Translations under genes and position numbers: made by a program
Shown: in pieces, positions 16,892 to 25,313 of the stretch
Layout of the letters: every line of letters starts with the position of its first letter
Position numbering within the stretch: the stretch's first letter is position 1
Origin: Planctomycetota bacterium
GTDB taxonomy: Bacteria > Planctomycetota > Planctomycetia > Pirellulales > PLA5
Assembly (NCBI GenBank): GCA_003576845.1
Contig: QEVJ01000039.1
Location: forward strand, 1-42,934
Direction: 5' to 3'
DNA length: 42,934 bases
The notes under the pieces: generated by a model
Databases searched by the model: none
Told to the model about the DNA's origin: nothing
The model's input: the letters and a program-made list of their open reading frames with translations, nothing else

Positions 16892-18520
16892 ATGCGTGCT
16901 AGCGGTTCCACGGCCTTCGACGCAATCGTCATCGGCGGCGGGCATAATGGCCTGGTGACCGCGGCGTATCTTGCGCGGGCCGGGAAGCGGGTGGCCGTGT
17001 TCGAGCGGCGGCAGGTTCTGGGCGGGGCCTGCGTGACCGAGGAGCTTTGGCCGGGCTACAAGGTCTCGACCGCGGCGTATGTGGTCAGCTTGTTCTTGCC
17101 GGAAATCACGCGCGAGTTGCGACTGGCGCATTATGGATTCAAGGTGCTGCCGCGAAGTCCCAGTTCATTCACGCCGCTGCCCGATGGCCGCAGTTTGTTG
17201 ATGGGTCCGGAGCCGGGCTTGAACCAGCGCGAGGTCGCGAAGTTCAGCCAGCGCGACGCGGAGGCGCTGCCGAATTACGAGGCGCTCTTGGAGCGGGTGG
17301 CGAAGACACTCGAACCGCTGCTCATGCAGGCGGCGCCCGATCCGCTGCCGCTGCCCGGCGAATGGCGAAAGATCGGCGTGGCGAAGCGGCTCCGCGACGC
17401 GGGCAAGATGTGGGCGCTGTATCGCGCGATGGCCGACTTGGGCGCGGACTTGCCGGCCGCGATCGAGTTGCTCACCGCCGCCGCGCGGCCGATTTTGGAA
17501 CGAACTTTCGAGAGCGAAGCATTGCGGGCGACGCTCGCGACGGATGCCGTCATCGGTTCGAGCACGTCGATCTCCGCCCCCGGCAGCGCTTATGTCTTGC
17601 TGCATCACGTGATGGGCGAGGCCGGCGGAGCTCGCGGCGTGTGGGGATATGTCGCCGGCGGGATGGGCGCGCTCTCGACGGCCATCGAAAGGGCGTGTCT
17701 CGATCTGGGCGTCGAAATCTTCCGCGAAGCGCCGGTGTCGCGCATCACGTCGCGCAGCGGCCGCGCGACGGGCATCGTGCTCGCCGATGGGCGGACGTTC
17801 GACGCGCCCGTCGTCGCTTCGAGCGTCGATTGCCGCTGGACATTCGAGCGGTTTTTGCAGCCGGGCGACTTGCCGGGGGAGTTTCTCGATGCCGTGCGGA
17901 AGATCGACTATGCGTCGGCGTCGATGAAGATCAACGTGGCGCTCGCCGAGCCGCCGAATTTTACGTGCTTGCCCAGTTCGGGCGTCGCGCCGCACCATCG
18001 CGGCACGATGCATATCGGCCCGACGCTCGACTACATCGAACGGGCCGGTGACGACGCCAAGTATGGCCGCCCGAGCGCGGAGCCACTCCTTGAAATCACG
18101 CTGCCCACCAGCGTCGACGATTCGATCGCTCCGCTGGGCAAGCACATCCTGTCGATGTTCGTGCAGTATGCACCGTACAAGCTGGCCGAAGGGACCTGGG
18201 ACACGGTGAAGGAATCGTTCGCCGATCGGTGCATCGCGAAGCTGGCGGAGTATGCGCCGAACGTGCCGGGGGCCGTGTTGCATCGGCAGGTACTCAGCCC
18301 GCTTGACCTGGAACGGGTGTATGGCCTCACTGGCGGGAACATCTTTCAGGGAGCGATGAACGCGAATCAACTTTTCTGTTTTCGGCCGGTGGCGGGCTGG
18401 GCGGATCATCGCACGCCGATCGCGGGGCTGTATTTGTGCGGCGCGGCGAGTCATCCCGGCGGCGGCGTGATCGGAGCGTGCGGCAAGAACGCGGCGGCGG
18501 AGATCTTGCGAGATGGCTAG
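16892..18520 (+). CDS. PYROXD2-like FAD-dependent oxidoreductase (phytoene-desaturase superfamily)
   Basis: Starting at ATG 16892 the protein has 542 residues (an upstream TTG at 16880 is unlikely). The N-terminus has the dinucleotide-binding motif DAIVIGGGHNGLVTAAYLAR and ends strand 2 with FERRQVLGGAC. The FAD-closing motif at the C-terminus is IAGLYLCGAASHPGGGVIGA. Internal text such as STSISAPGSAYVLLHHVMGE is typical of the PYROXD2/NAD(P)-FAD oxidoreductase group within the carotenoid desaturase superfamily. The substrate is unknown; a carotenoid role is not implied since no carotenoid genes are near. No signal peptide or membrane segment. A lone gene between repeat-containing spacers. 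Confidence 0.85.
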   Translation: MRASGSTAFDAIVIGGGHNGLVTAAYLARAGKRVAVFERRQVLGGACVTEELWPGYKVSTAAYVVSLFLPEITRELRLAHYGFKVLPRSPSSFTPLPDGRSLLMGPEPGLNQREVAKFSQRDAEALPNYEALLERVAKTLEPLLMQAAPDPLPLPGEWRKIGVAKRLRDAGKMWALYRAMADLGADLPAAIELLTAAARPILERTFESEALRATLATDAVIGSSTSISAPGSAYVLLHHVMGEAGGARGVWGYVAGGMGALSTAIERACLDLGVEIFREAPVSRITSRSGRATGIVLADGRTFDAPVVASSVDCRWTFERFLQPGDLPGEFLDAVRKIDYASASMKINVALAEPPNFTCLPSSGVAPHHRGTMHIGPTLDYIERAGDDAKYGRPSAEPLLEITLPTSVDDSIAPLGKHILSMFVQYAPYKLAEGTWDTVKESFADRCIAKLAEYAPNVPGAVLHRQVLSPLDLERVYGLTGGNIFQGAMNANQLFCFRPVAGWADHRTPIAGLYLCGAASHPGGGVIGACGKNAAAEILRDG

Positions 18521-18532
18521 CTTGGTTTCTTA

Positions 18533-18625
18533 AGCACAGAGGGCACGGAGGAAGAGGTTGGAGATTAGAGGTTAGAGGTTGGGGAATTCGGATCTGAGAT
18601 CTGAGATTTCAGATCGGGGAGCACG
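18533..18625. repeat. Spacer built of short repeated words
   Basis: The spacer contains CACAGAGGGCACGGAGGAAG, then GAGATTAGAGGTTAGAGGTTG, then overlapping GATCTGAGAT words that fold back (ATCTGA / TCAGAT). The first word recurs near 25,251-25,290. No gene is supported. Confidence 0.45.
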
Positions 18626-18657
18626 TGGACTTGGCGATTGCGTTGGGAGTTTCGTAT

Positions 18658-21012
18658 ATGAGCTTGCGATTTTCGTGGTTTCGGTGGTTCGTTTGTCTGG
18701 TGGTGCTTTTGCTTCCGGTGGCGTTTGCTGCGGCACAGGAGAAGTCGGCAGCGAAGGTGACTTTTGACGAGCATGTGTTGCCGATTCTGCGCGAGCATTG
18801 CGCTAGCTGCCACAATCCCGACAAGGCGAAGAGCGACTTGAGCGTGACGACGTACGCGCGGATTATGGCCGGCGGGTCGAGCGGTTCGGTCGTCGAGCCG
18901 GGCGATGCCGATTCCTCGCGTTTGTGGGCACTGGTGAGCCATCAGGAATCGCCGGAGATGCCGCCGATGCAGCCGAAGCTGGCCGACGCGAAACTCGACG
19001 TGATTCGCAAATGGATCGAGGGCGGGGCGCTGGAAAACGCGGGCGCAAAGGCGGTCGTGAAGAAGAAGGCCGACTTGGCGCTCGCGGCCGCCAGCGGTTC
19101 GGCCAAACCGGAAGGTCCGCCGCCGATGCCCGAAGGCTTGTTCCGCGAGCCGGTGTTGCGGAGCGCTCACTCGGGAGCGACGACGGCGATTGCCGCCAGT
19201 TCTTGGGCGCCGCTCGTCGCCGTGGCGGGGCAAAAACAGATTCTGCTCTATCACAGCGAGACGGGCGAGTTGCTCGGCGTGCTGCCGTTCTTGGAAGGCG
19301 TGCCGCACGTGCTCAAGTTCAGCCGCAACGGGGCGCTGCTCCTGGCCGGCGGCGGTCACGGGGCGCAGAGCGGCCGCGTGGCGGTGTTCGACGTGAAGAC
19401 GGGCCGACGCGTGGTGACGGTCGGCGAGGAACTCGACAGCGTGCTCGCCGCCGACATCAACGATACGAACACGCTCATCGCGCTCGGCGGGCCGCAGCGC
19501 GTCGTGCGGATCTACAACACGGCCGACGGCTCGCTCGCCCACGAGATTCGCAAGCACACCGATTGGGTGTACGCCATCGAGTTCAGTCCGGACGGCGTGC
19601 TCTTGGCGACCGCGGACCGCGGCGGCGGGCTGTTCGTATGGGAAGCCGAAACGGCCCGCGAGTTCCTGGCATTGCAGGGCCACACGGCGGCGGTGACGGA
19701 CGTGAGCTGGCGAAGCGACTCGAACATTCTGGCCAGCGCGAGCGAGGACACGACCGTGCGGCTATGGGAAATGAACGACGGCAAGCAGGTGAAGAGTTGG
19801 GGCGCGCACGGCGGCGGCACGGGCACGGTTGATTTTGCTCGCGGTGGACGGCTCGTCACCGGCGGCCGCGACAAAACGGCCAAGACCTGGGACGGCGACG
19901 GCAAGCAACTCGGCACGCTCGGAGGCTTTGGCGAAATCGTGCTCGAAGCTGCGTTTACACACGACGGGGCGCGGGTCGTCGCAGGCGATCTTTCGGGAAG
20001 CATCCGCGTGTTTACCGTTGCAGACAGCAAACAGGTCGCCGAGCTTTCGCCGAACCCGCCCACGCTCGATGAGCGGATTGCGGCAGCGAAGGCGGCCCTG
20101 CCCGCGACGGAGCAGGCGCTCTCGGCGGCGCAGGCGGAGTTGGCGGCGGTGCAAAAACTCGTCGACGAGCGAGCGGCGATGGTCGTGGAAGGGACCAACG
20201 CCCACGCGGCGGCGCAGAAGGCGCTCGAAGCAGCGCAGGCAGCGAGCAACGCAGCGGAGTCGGCGCTCGTGGCGGCGCTGCAGGCGGCGAAGGCGGCTTC
20301 GGAAAAGGCGCTCGCCGCCAAAGACGCTGCGGCGAAAGCGCCGAAGGATACGCCGGAACAGCAAACGGCAGCAAAACAACTTGCCGACGCGGCCGCGGCG
20401 GCGGAGGCGGAGGCCGTGAAGGCGGCGGAGGCACTTGCTGGGGCGAAGACGGCGCGCGATGCGAAGGCGGCCGAATTGCAGGCGGCAACGAACTCGCTCG
20501 CTGCGGCGAAGGCAAAGGTGGACGCTGCGACCGCAGCCAAGACGGAAGCGGACAAGCAGCGCGAGCCGAAGGCCGCAGCGGTCGCGGCAGCCGAGCAAGC
20601 GCAGAGCGCGGCCGTGACGGCGCTGCAGGCGCTTTTGGCCGAGAAGAAGCGATACGAGGAAACGCTCGCGCAATTGCCGGTTGCGGCGAAAGCGGCGGCC
20701 GATCAAGCGACCGCGGCGATGGCGGTGGTCGAGCAAGCGAAAGCGGCTCAGGCAGCGGCCGACGAGGCGATGAAGGCCAAAGCCGCCGCAGCGACTGCGG
20801 CGGCCGAACGCCTCGCCGCGCTCCAGGCCGAGGTGGACAAGCTCAAAGCCGAAGTCGCCGCCGCACAAGCCGCCGCGGCGGAAAAGGCCAAAGCGGTTGA
20901 CGCGGCGACTGAAGCTGCGGCGACGGCGATGGCGTCAGCCGAGGCAGCGGCGGCTAAAGCGAAGGAAGCCGAGACGATTTCGGCACTGCAAAGGCAGTCG
21001 GCCAAGAACTGA
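18658..21012 (+). CDS. PSCyt1 cytochrome fused to WD40 repeats and Ala-rich coiled coil
   Basis: ATG 18658 follows GGGAG at 8 nt and gives 784 residues. A signal peptide (about residues 1-26) leads to a planctomycete cytochrome C (PSCyt1) domain with CASCH (C48, C51, H52) and the typical PMPPMQPKLADAKLDVIRKWI-like end (MPPMQPKLADAKL). WD40 repeats cover about residues 170-460 (for example YAIEFSPDGVLLATADRGG, ASASEDTTVRLWEM). From about residue 468 to the end is a very Ala/Lys/Glu-rich coiled coil of roughly 310 residues. The protein should be periplasmic: a c-type heme module on a propeller scaffold with a long helical stalk. The stop lies 25 nt after a 34-bp sequence found again at 21,780, so its 3' end has been rearranged. 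Confidence 0.85.
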   Translation: MSLRFSWFRWFVCLVVLLLPVAFAAAQEKSAAKVTFDEHVLPILREHCASCHNPDKAKSDLSVTTYARIMAGGSSGSVVEPGDADSSRLWALVSHQESPEMPPMQPKLADAKLDVIRKWIEGGALENAGAKAVVKKKADLALAAASGSAKPEGPPPMPEGLFREPVLRSAHSGATTAIAASSWAPLVAVAGQKQILLYHSETGELLGVLPFLEGVPHVLKFSRNGALLLAGGGHGAQSGRVAVFDVKTGRRVVTVGEELDSVLAADINDTNTLIALGGPQRVVRIYNTADGSLAHEIRKHTDWVYAIEFSPDGVLLATADRGGGLFVWEAETAREFLALQGHTAAVTDVSWRSDSNILASASEDTTVRLWEMNDGKQVKSWGAHGGGTGTVDFARGGRLVTGGRDKTAKTWDGDGKQLGTLGGFGEIVLEAAFTHDGARVVAGDLSGSIRVFTVADSKQVAELSPNPPTLDERIAAAKAALPATEQALSAAQAELAAVQKLVDERAAMVVEGTNAHAAAQKALEAAQAASNAAESALVAALQAAKAASEKALAAKDAAAKAPKDTPEQQTAAKQLADAAAAAEAEAVKAAEALAGAKTARDAKAAELQAATNSLAAAKAKVDAATAAKTEADKQREPKAAAVAAAEQAQSAAVTALQALLAEKKRYEETLAQLPVAAKAAADQATAAMAVVEQAKAAQAAADEAMKAKAAAATAAAERLAALQAEVDKLKAEVAAAQAAAAEKAKAVDAATEAAATAMASAEAAAAKAKEAETISALQRQSAKN
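20954..20987 (+). repeat. Direct repeat copy 1 (3' end of the WD40 gene)
   Basis: This 34-bp stretch matches 21780-21813 at 31 positions, including 23 identical bases in a row (20962-20984). It encodes part of KAKEAETISAL near the end of the PSCyt1-WD40 protein. Confidence 0.8.
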
Positions 21013-21056
21013 TTGTGCTGCACGCAAACGACGGCAGAATTGCGGTCGGTATTGGT

Positions 21057-21734
21057 ATGGCATTCTTGTTTCGACTCATCGGATTCCTCAACCACGAAAA
21101 ACTCTGGTGGCCGCTGGGCGGCATCATCGTTTTCACCGTGGTGTTGTGGCGACACCGCGATCCGCAGTCGGCGTCGATCCTCTTGGGAGGGTCTGCCCTG
21201 GCGTTCGTTGGACCGTACTTCTTCCGGCAGGCAGTAATTCGTAGATACGGCAAGACGAAGGCGGCGCTTGTCTTCGGGGCAGCCGTACTGGCGGTACTTG
21301 TCCTAGCCACCCGTCTGTTCGGCGATGGGCCCTCCGGCGAGTTGAGCTTTGGTGTGTATTCGGCGTTTTGCGTTGGCGTATTGTTTTGGTCTGCATCGGA
21401 CCCGATGTTCGAGATGATGCGCTGGCTTGCGTTTCCCACGGAATGGGGGCGATTGCCGGACGAAATTCATTTGTTTGACCGCCGGCGTCTTGCGTGGCCA
21501 AGTCGAAGGAATGCGGTCGATTGCTGCCTGTTTCGCTTCCGATTCGACGACAAATGGAGCTATGGCATTGTGGGTCCGCTGACGTTTGCGCTATTCGATC
21601 AAGATTTCGACGGCAAATCGCCGGAAGAGATCTACGCCGCCTACGCCGAATGGTACGACCGAGCTGGAGTCGGCAAACTAATCGAAAAGACCATCGACCG
21701 AGAGGTCGAACGGCAAATCGAAAAGTTTGGCTAA
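21057..21734 (+). CDS. Small multi-span membrane protein of unknown function
   Basis: From ATG 21057 the frame encodes 225 residues; an upstream TTG (21015) would add 14. Four hydrophobic segments are visible in the first half (WPLGGIIVFTVVLW, SILLGGSALAFVGPYF, ALVFGAAVLAVLVLA, FGVYSAFCVGVLFWSA), followed by a soluble, Arg/Asp/Tyr-rich C-terminal region. I do not recognise a family. It lies exactly between two diverged copies of the 3' end of the WD40 gene and is less GC-biased at third positions than its neighbours, both hinting at insertion by recombination. Ribosome binding site is weak. Confidence 0.65.
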   Translation: MAFLFRLIGFLNHEKLWWPLGGIIVFTVVLWRHRDPQSASILLGGSALAFVGPYFFRQAVIRRYGKTKAALVFGAAVLAVLVLATRLFGDGPSGELSFGVYSAFCVGVLFWSASDPMFEMMRWLAFPTEWGRLPDEIHLFDRRRLAWPSRRNAVDCCLFRFRFDDKWSYGIVGPLTFALFDQDFDGKSPEEIYAAYAEWYDRAGVGKLIEKTIDREVERQIEKFG

Positions 21735-21779
21735 TGCACTGGCCGTTGGTTACGTTTGAGTGTCGCCAAAGCTGTCCCA

Positions 21780-21813
21780 CTAAGGCCAAGGAAGCCGAGA
21801 CGATTTCGGCTCT
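21780..21813 (+). repeat. Direct repeat copy 2 (orphan 3' end)
   Basis: Second copy of the 34-bp sequence at 20954-20987 (3 mismatches). It lies after the membrane-protein gene, not within any complete gene. Confidence 0.8.
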
Positions 21814-21838
21814 CCGGGCGCGGGCGGCCAGCCGGTAA
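21782..21838 (+). pseudogene. Orphan last 18 codons of a WD40/coiled-coil gene
   Basis: The frame reads KAKEAETISALRARAASR and stops at 21836-21838. The intact gene upstream ends KAKEAETISALQRQSAKN and stops. Both have exactly 13 codons from ETIS to the stop, so this is a displaced, diverged 3' end and not a chance match. No start or upstream coding part is attached. Confidence 0.6.
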
Positions 21839-22182
21839 ACGCTCGTATACCGGCGCGAAGTGCCACGGCCAAAAAAAATCGCAAGTTGTTTGCGTATAAA
21901 GACTTGCGGCGCGATCCGTTTCGTGGCGCAGACTTGCTTGGGGCTTGATGATAGAATCAAGCCTTCGCCGACGAGCAGAGCGGCCGGTCAGGAGGGCCGG
22001 CATTACGCGAAAAACGGACTTATCTGTCGTCGTGGGCGACGTTTCGAGCGACCGTCGCGATTCGTGAACCGCGACGCTCGACCGCCCTCAACGAGACCCC
22101 GATACCTCCTCGTCCGGCCGCAGAACTCTCTGGCGTCTTTCCTATCGGCATTGCTTCGGTGATCGGTTACTCGGTCGAATCC
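21839..22182. other. 344-bp intergenic region upstream of rpe
   Basis: A perfect 8-bp hairpin GGCTTGAT (21942-21949) / ATCAAGCC (21956-21963) lies 220 bp before rpe. An AT-rich patch near 21890-21900 (GCGTATAAAG) could be a -10 region, but no matching -35 box was found. No open frame in the region has supporting features. Confidence 0.4.
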
Positions 22183-22875
22183 ATGTCTGCGCCCACGTCG
22201 CTGGCGTCGCTCAAAGCGGCCGCGCCCGTTGTGTTGCCGTCGCTGCTGTTGTGCAATTTCGGTCACTTGGCCGATGAGGTCGCGCGGCTCGAAGCGGCCG
22301 GCGTGCGGGCGTTGCACCTGGACGTGATGGACGGCCAGTTCGTGCCCAATCTGACCTACGGCCTGCCGATCGTCGAAGCCGTTCGCCGGGCGAGCGATTT
22401 GCCGATCGACTGCCACCTGATGATCCACCGCCCGGAACGGTACGTGCGAGCCTTCCGGGATGCGGGCGCCGACGTAATTACGATTCATGCCGAAGCAACC
22501 GATGATCTGCCGGGCACACTTGAGGCGATCCATGCTAGCGGGGCAGCAGCCGGCGTCGCCATCAATCCCGGCACAAGCGTTGCAGCAATCGAGCCGGTGC
22601 TCTCTGCCTGCCAGTTGGTGCTCGTAATGAGCGTGGAGGCGGGCTTCGGCGGCCAGGCATTTAATCCGGTCGCCCTGGAAAAACTTACACGGTTACGAAC
22701 CCTGGTCTCGCCCGAGACCGTATTGGAAGTCGACGGGGGCGTGAACGCCCAGACCATTTCCCGCTGTGCCCAGGCCGGCGCCGAATGGTTCGTCGTCGGC
22801 TCCGCCATATTTCGCTCGAACGACTACGCTCGCAGCGTTGCCGAGCTTGAACAATTAGCGAGTACGAGTAGCTGA
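22183..22875 (+). CDS. rpe: Ribulose-phosphate 3-epimerase
   Basis: From ATG 22183 the protein has 230 residues, the normal size (a GTG at 22159 would add 8). It is a TIM barrel that interconverts ribulose 5-phosphate and xylulose 5-phosphate in the pentose phosphate pathway. Family motifs are all visible: LPSLLLCNFGHL at strand 1, ALHLDVMDGQFVPN with metal ligands H45 and D47 and catalytic D50-region, CHLMIHRPERY, VMSVEAGFGGQ (phosphate-binding loop), and EVDGGVN with the second catalytic Asp, then FVVGSAIFRSND. It is followed 20 bp later by the phosphatase-fold gene, so the two are probably co-transcribed. Confidence 0.93.
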   Translation: MSAPTSLASLKAAAPVVLPSLLLCNFGHLADEVARLEAAGVRALHLDVMDGQFVPNLTYGLPIVEAVRRASDLPIDCHLMIHRPERYVRAFRDAGADVITIHAEATDDLPGTLEAIHASGAAAGVAINPGTSVAAIEPVLSACQLVLVMSVEAGFGGQAFNPVALEKLTRLRTLVSPETVLEVDGGVNAQTISRCAQAGAEWFVVGSAIFRSNDYARSVAELEQLASTSS

Positions 22876-22895
22876 GGATATCCAACCGATCCCGT

Positions 22896-23477
22896 ATGGT
22901 CCAAGTGGTGTTGATCCGTCCCGGTAGGACGGAGTTCGACGAACAACGCAGAATTCAAGGCACGCTCGACATTCCGCTGTGCGAAGCGGGCGTCGAGGAC
23001 GTGCGGCGGACGATCGACGAGCTGCGCGGCATGGAGTTCGACGTGATCTACACGTCGCCCTGCCAGGCGGCCCGCGAAACGGCCGAGATGCTCGCCGACG
23101 CGCTCGACGTGAAGCTGAAGGAACTCGATCAGCTTGCCAACCTCGACCAGGGGCTATGGCAAGGCCGGTCGATCGACGAAGTCCGGCAGACGCAGCCGAC
23201 CGTATATCGGCAGTGGCAGGAGAATCCGGAGAGCGTTTGTCCGCCCGGCGGCGAAGCCGTGGCCGACGCCCGAAAGCGCGTGCGGGCGGCGATCGCCAAG
23301 CTCCGCCGCAAGCACGACGGCCGCACGATCGCGATCGTGGCGCCGGAGCCGATTTACTGCTTCACGCGGTGCGAGCTCGCCGGCGGAGCGCCGCGCGATT
23401 TGTGGAAGTGCTGCACAGAGGCGAAGCGGTGGGAAGTCGTCGGGGCAGGCACGCCGCAGCTCGCGCCGACGGCGTGA
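22896..23477 (+). CDS. Histidine-phosphatase-fold protein lacking both catalytic histidines
   Basis: The 193-residue protein has the overall sequence of the histidine phosphatase (phosphoglycerate mutase-like) superfamily. The N-terminal RHG motif that carries the phosphorylated His is RPG (VVLIRPGRTEF). The later VxHG-type motif with the second His is VAPEP (IAIVAPEPIYC). The second Arg motif is kept (SPCQAARETAEML), and the fold elements IQGTLDIPLCEAG and LDQGLWQG are recognisable. It should not transfer phosphate by the usual mechanism; a binding or regulatory role is inferred. It sits directly between rpe and a molybdopterin-domain gene; the next frame could start in a GTGA overlap with its stop. 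Confidence 0.8.
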   Translation: MVQVVLIRPGRTEFDEQRRIQGTLDIPLCEAGVEDVRRTIDELRGMEFDVIYTSPCQAARETAEMLADALDVKLKELDQLANLDQGLWQGRSIDEVRQTQPTVYRQWQENPESVCPPGGEAVADARKRVRAAIAKLRRKHDGRTIAIVAPEPIYCFTRCELAGGAPRDLWKCCTEAKRWEVVGAGTPQLAPTA

Positions 23478-23509
23478 ATGACGACCAGTCGATTGCACGG
23501 AGCGTTATT

Positions 23510-23983
23510 ATGGCTTCGCCGCGCTTGGTTATCGACGGTGAAGTCGAACGCGCCCGAGAGTTCTCGATCGGGGATCTCGCATCGCTCGCTGCGGGCCAGC
23601 AGATTTCGGACGTGTCGGCGATCGAGCCGAACCGCCGGGGGCGCGGAATCTGGCTTTCGGGCTTGTTGCAGGCGGTGGGCGCGAAGCCGTCGGCCACGCA
23701 CGTCGCGCTGCACGCCTCGGCCGACGACTTTCACGCCAGCGTGCCGCTGGCTGCCGTGGCGGATCGGGCGTTTGTGATATACGCGCTCGGCGATGGGCCG
23801 CTGCCCGCGTCGGCCGGCGGCCCGTTCCGGTTCTTCATCCGCGACCACGCCGCCTGCCAGACGGCTGAGGTCGACGAGTGCGCAAACGTGAAGTTCGTGG
23901 ACCGGATCGAGCTGACCGTCGGCCCGGGCCGCGACAATCGGCCGCGGGACGAAGCGGAACACGCGAAGCTGCACGGGAAGTAG
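23510..23983 (+). CDS. Short molybdopterin-binding (sulfite-oxidase-type) domain protein
   Basis: From ATG 23510 (GGAG at 7 nt) the protein has 157 residues; a GTG at 23474 overlapping the previous stop is an alternative. It resembles the oxidoreductase molybdopterin-binding domain: LVIDGEVERAREFSIGDLAS at the start, GIWLSGLLQAVG, VALHASADDFHASVPLA, and FRFFIRDHAA near the end, then VKFVDRIEL. The Cys that ligates molybdenum in sulfite oxidase/YedY should lie between strand 2 and IWLSGLL; here that stretch is VSAIEPNRRGRG with no Cys. No signal peptide or Tat motif. Redox activity is therefore doubtful. Confidence 0.65.
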   Translation: MASPRLVIDGEVERAREFSIGDLASLAAGQQISDVSAIEPNRRGRGIWLSGLLQAVGAKPSATHVALHASADDFHASVPLAAVADRAFVIYALGDGPLPASAGGPFRFFIRDHAACQTAEVDECANVKFVDRIELTVGPGRDNRPRDEAEHAKLHGK

Positions 23984-24153
23984 TCCGTGACATGGGCGCG
24001 GCGTAAGCGGCGCGTTCTCGTTGTGTGAGCGCGGTCCGAATGACTCTGGACCCCCGGCCGCGCGCGGATAAAATACCGCAACGCGCTCGACCCGCCTGGA
24101 ATTCGCCGTGGCGTCGGTAGCTGGGATTCCTTCTTGCCCGCGGAGTTTTTGCC

Positions 24154-25215
24154 ATGTCGTCGCCCACCAAGAAAGAGCTTCTCGCGCAGACCGTCGAGCA
24201 CTACGACATCGCGCGGACGAACGTCGTGCCGGTCGTCGAGCAGATGCGGGAGATGGCGTTCTCCGCCCGCGACCTCGCCCGAGCGGCGGACATCTACGAC
24301 CGGATGCTGCGCGACCGCGATTGCGGCGTGATTCTGACGCTCGCCGGGTCGCTGATCAGCGCGGGGCTGAAAAAAGTGTTCGTCGACATGATCCGCAACC
24401 GGATGGTCGACGCGATCGTCAGCACCGGCGCGAACATCGTCGATCAGGACTTCTTCGAGGCGCTCGGCTTTCGCCATTACGTCGCCGAAGAGCGGCTCAA
24501 GGCGGGCATGGACGACGGAATGCTTCGCGATCTGCACATCGACCGGATTTACGACACGCTGATCGACGAGGACGAACTCCGCGTTTGCGACGAAACGATC
24601 AAGCAGATCGCCGATTCGCTCGCCCCGGGGGCGTATTCCTCGCGCGAGTTCATTCAGGAGATGGGCAAGCACCTGGTCGAGAACGGCAAGAACCGCGACT
24701 CGATCGTGCTGGCGGCTTACGAGCACGGCGTGCCGATCTTTTGCCCCGCATTTTCCGACTGCTCCGCGGGCCTGGGCATCGTCGTCCACTATCACGAACG
24801 CGGACCGGGCCAGCGGGCCGTGTTCGACAGCATGAAGGACTTTTACGAACTGACGCAGATCAAGATTCAGAGCGGCGAGTCCGGCCTGTTCATGATCGGC
24901 GGCGGCGTGCCGAAGAACTTTACGCAGGACGTGGTCGTGGCGGCCGATATCCTGGGCCACGACGCACCCATGCACAAATATGCGATTCAGGTCACGGTGG
25001 CCGACGTACGCGACGGGGCGCTGTCGAGCAGCACGCTCAAGGAAGCGTCGAGCTGGGGCAAGGTCGACACCCTGTTCGAGCAAATGGTGTTCAGCGAGGC
25101 GACGCTCGCCGTGCCGCTCATCGCGGGCTATGCGTATCACAAAGGCGCGTGGCGCGACCGCAAGGAGCGGCGGTTTAATGAGATCTTCGCCGAAGCGGCG
25201 CAGGTGGCAGATTAG
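24154..25215 (+). CDS. Deoxyhypusine synthase-family protein, probable homospermidine-type synthase
   Basis: ATG 24154 follows GGAG at 8 nt; 353 residues. The protein aligns with deoxyhypusine synthases: LTLAGSLISAGLKKVFVDMI and DAIVSTGANIVDQDFFEAL (NAD site), VPIFCPAFSDCSAGLGIV, GGGVPKNFTQDVVVAADILG, and EASSWGKVDTLFE. In the last motif K303 corresponds to the lysine that forms the enzyme-butylimine intermediate. Bacteria have no eIF5A, the eukaryotic substrate, and many bacterial relatives make homospermidine from putrescine and spermidine, so a polyamine role is the better inference. The eukaryotic activity is not implied. It ends at a strong terminator. Confidence 0.85.
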   Translation: MSSPTKKELLAQTVEHYDIARTNVVPVVEQMREMAFSARDLARAADIYDRMLRDRDCGVILTLAGSLISAGLKKVFVDMIRNRMVDAIVSTGANIVDQDFFEALGFRHYVAEERLKAGMDDGMLRDLHIDRIYDTLIDEDELRVCDETIKQIADSLAPGAYSSREFIQEMGKHLVENGKNRDSIVLAAYEHGVPIFCPAFSDCSAGLGIVVHYHERGPGQRAVFDSMKDFYELTQIKIQSGESGLFMIGGGVPKNFTQDVVVAADILGHDAPMHKYAIQVTVADVRDGALSSSTLKEASSWGKVDTLFEQMVFSEATLAVPLIAGYAYHKGAWRDRKERRFNEIFAEAAQVAD

Positions 25216-25313
25216 ACGGGATCGCTTGGCGCGGTCGAGTCCGTTGCTCGAACACAGAGGTCACGGAGGAGGAGCACAGAGGCACAGGGAGGGAATCTGG
25301 TCGGATTGCAACG

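Noticed and set aside
19512-20868. Ala/Ser-rich and Arg/Cys-rich minus-strand frames
   Set aside because: They arise from the reverse complement of the Ala-rich coiled coil; no independent features.
21015-21056. Upstream TTG start of the membrane-protein gene
   Set aside because: It lies just after the WD40 gene's stop with no ribosome binding site; the ATG at 21057 is simpler.
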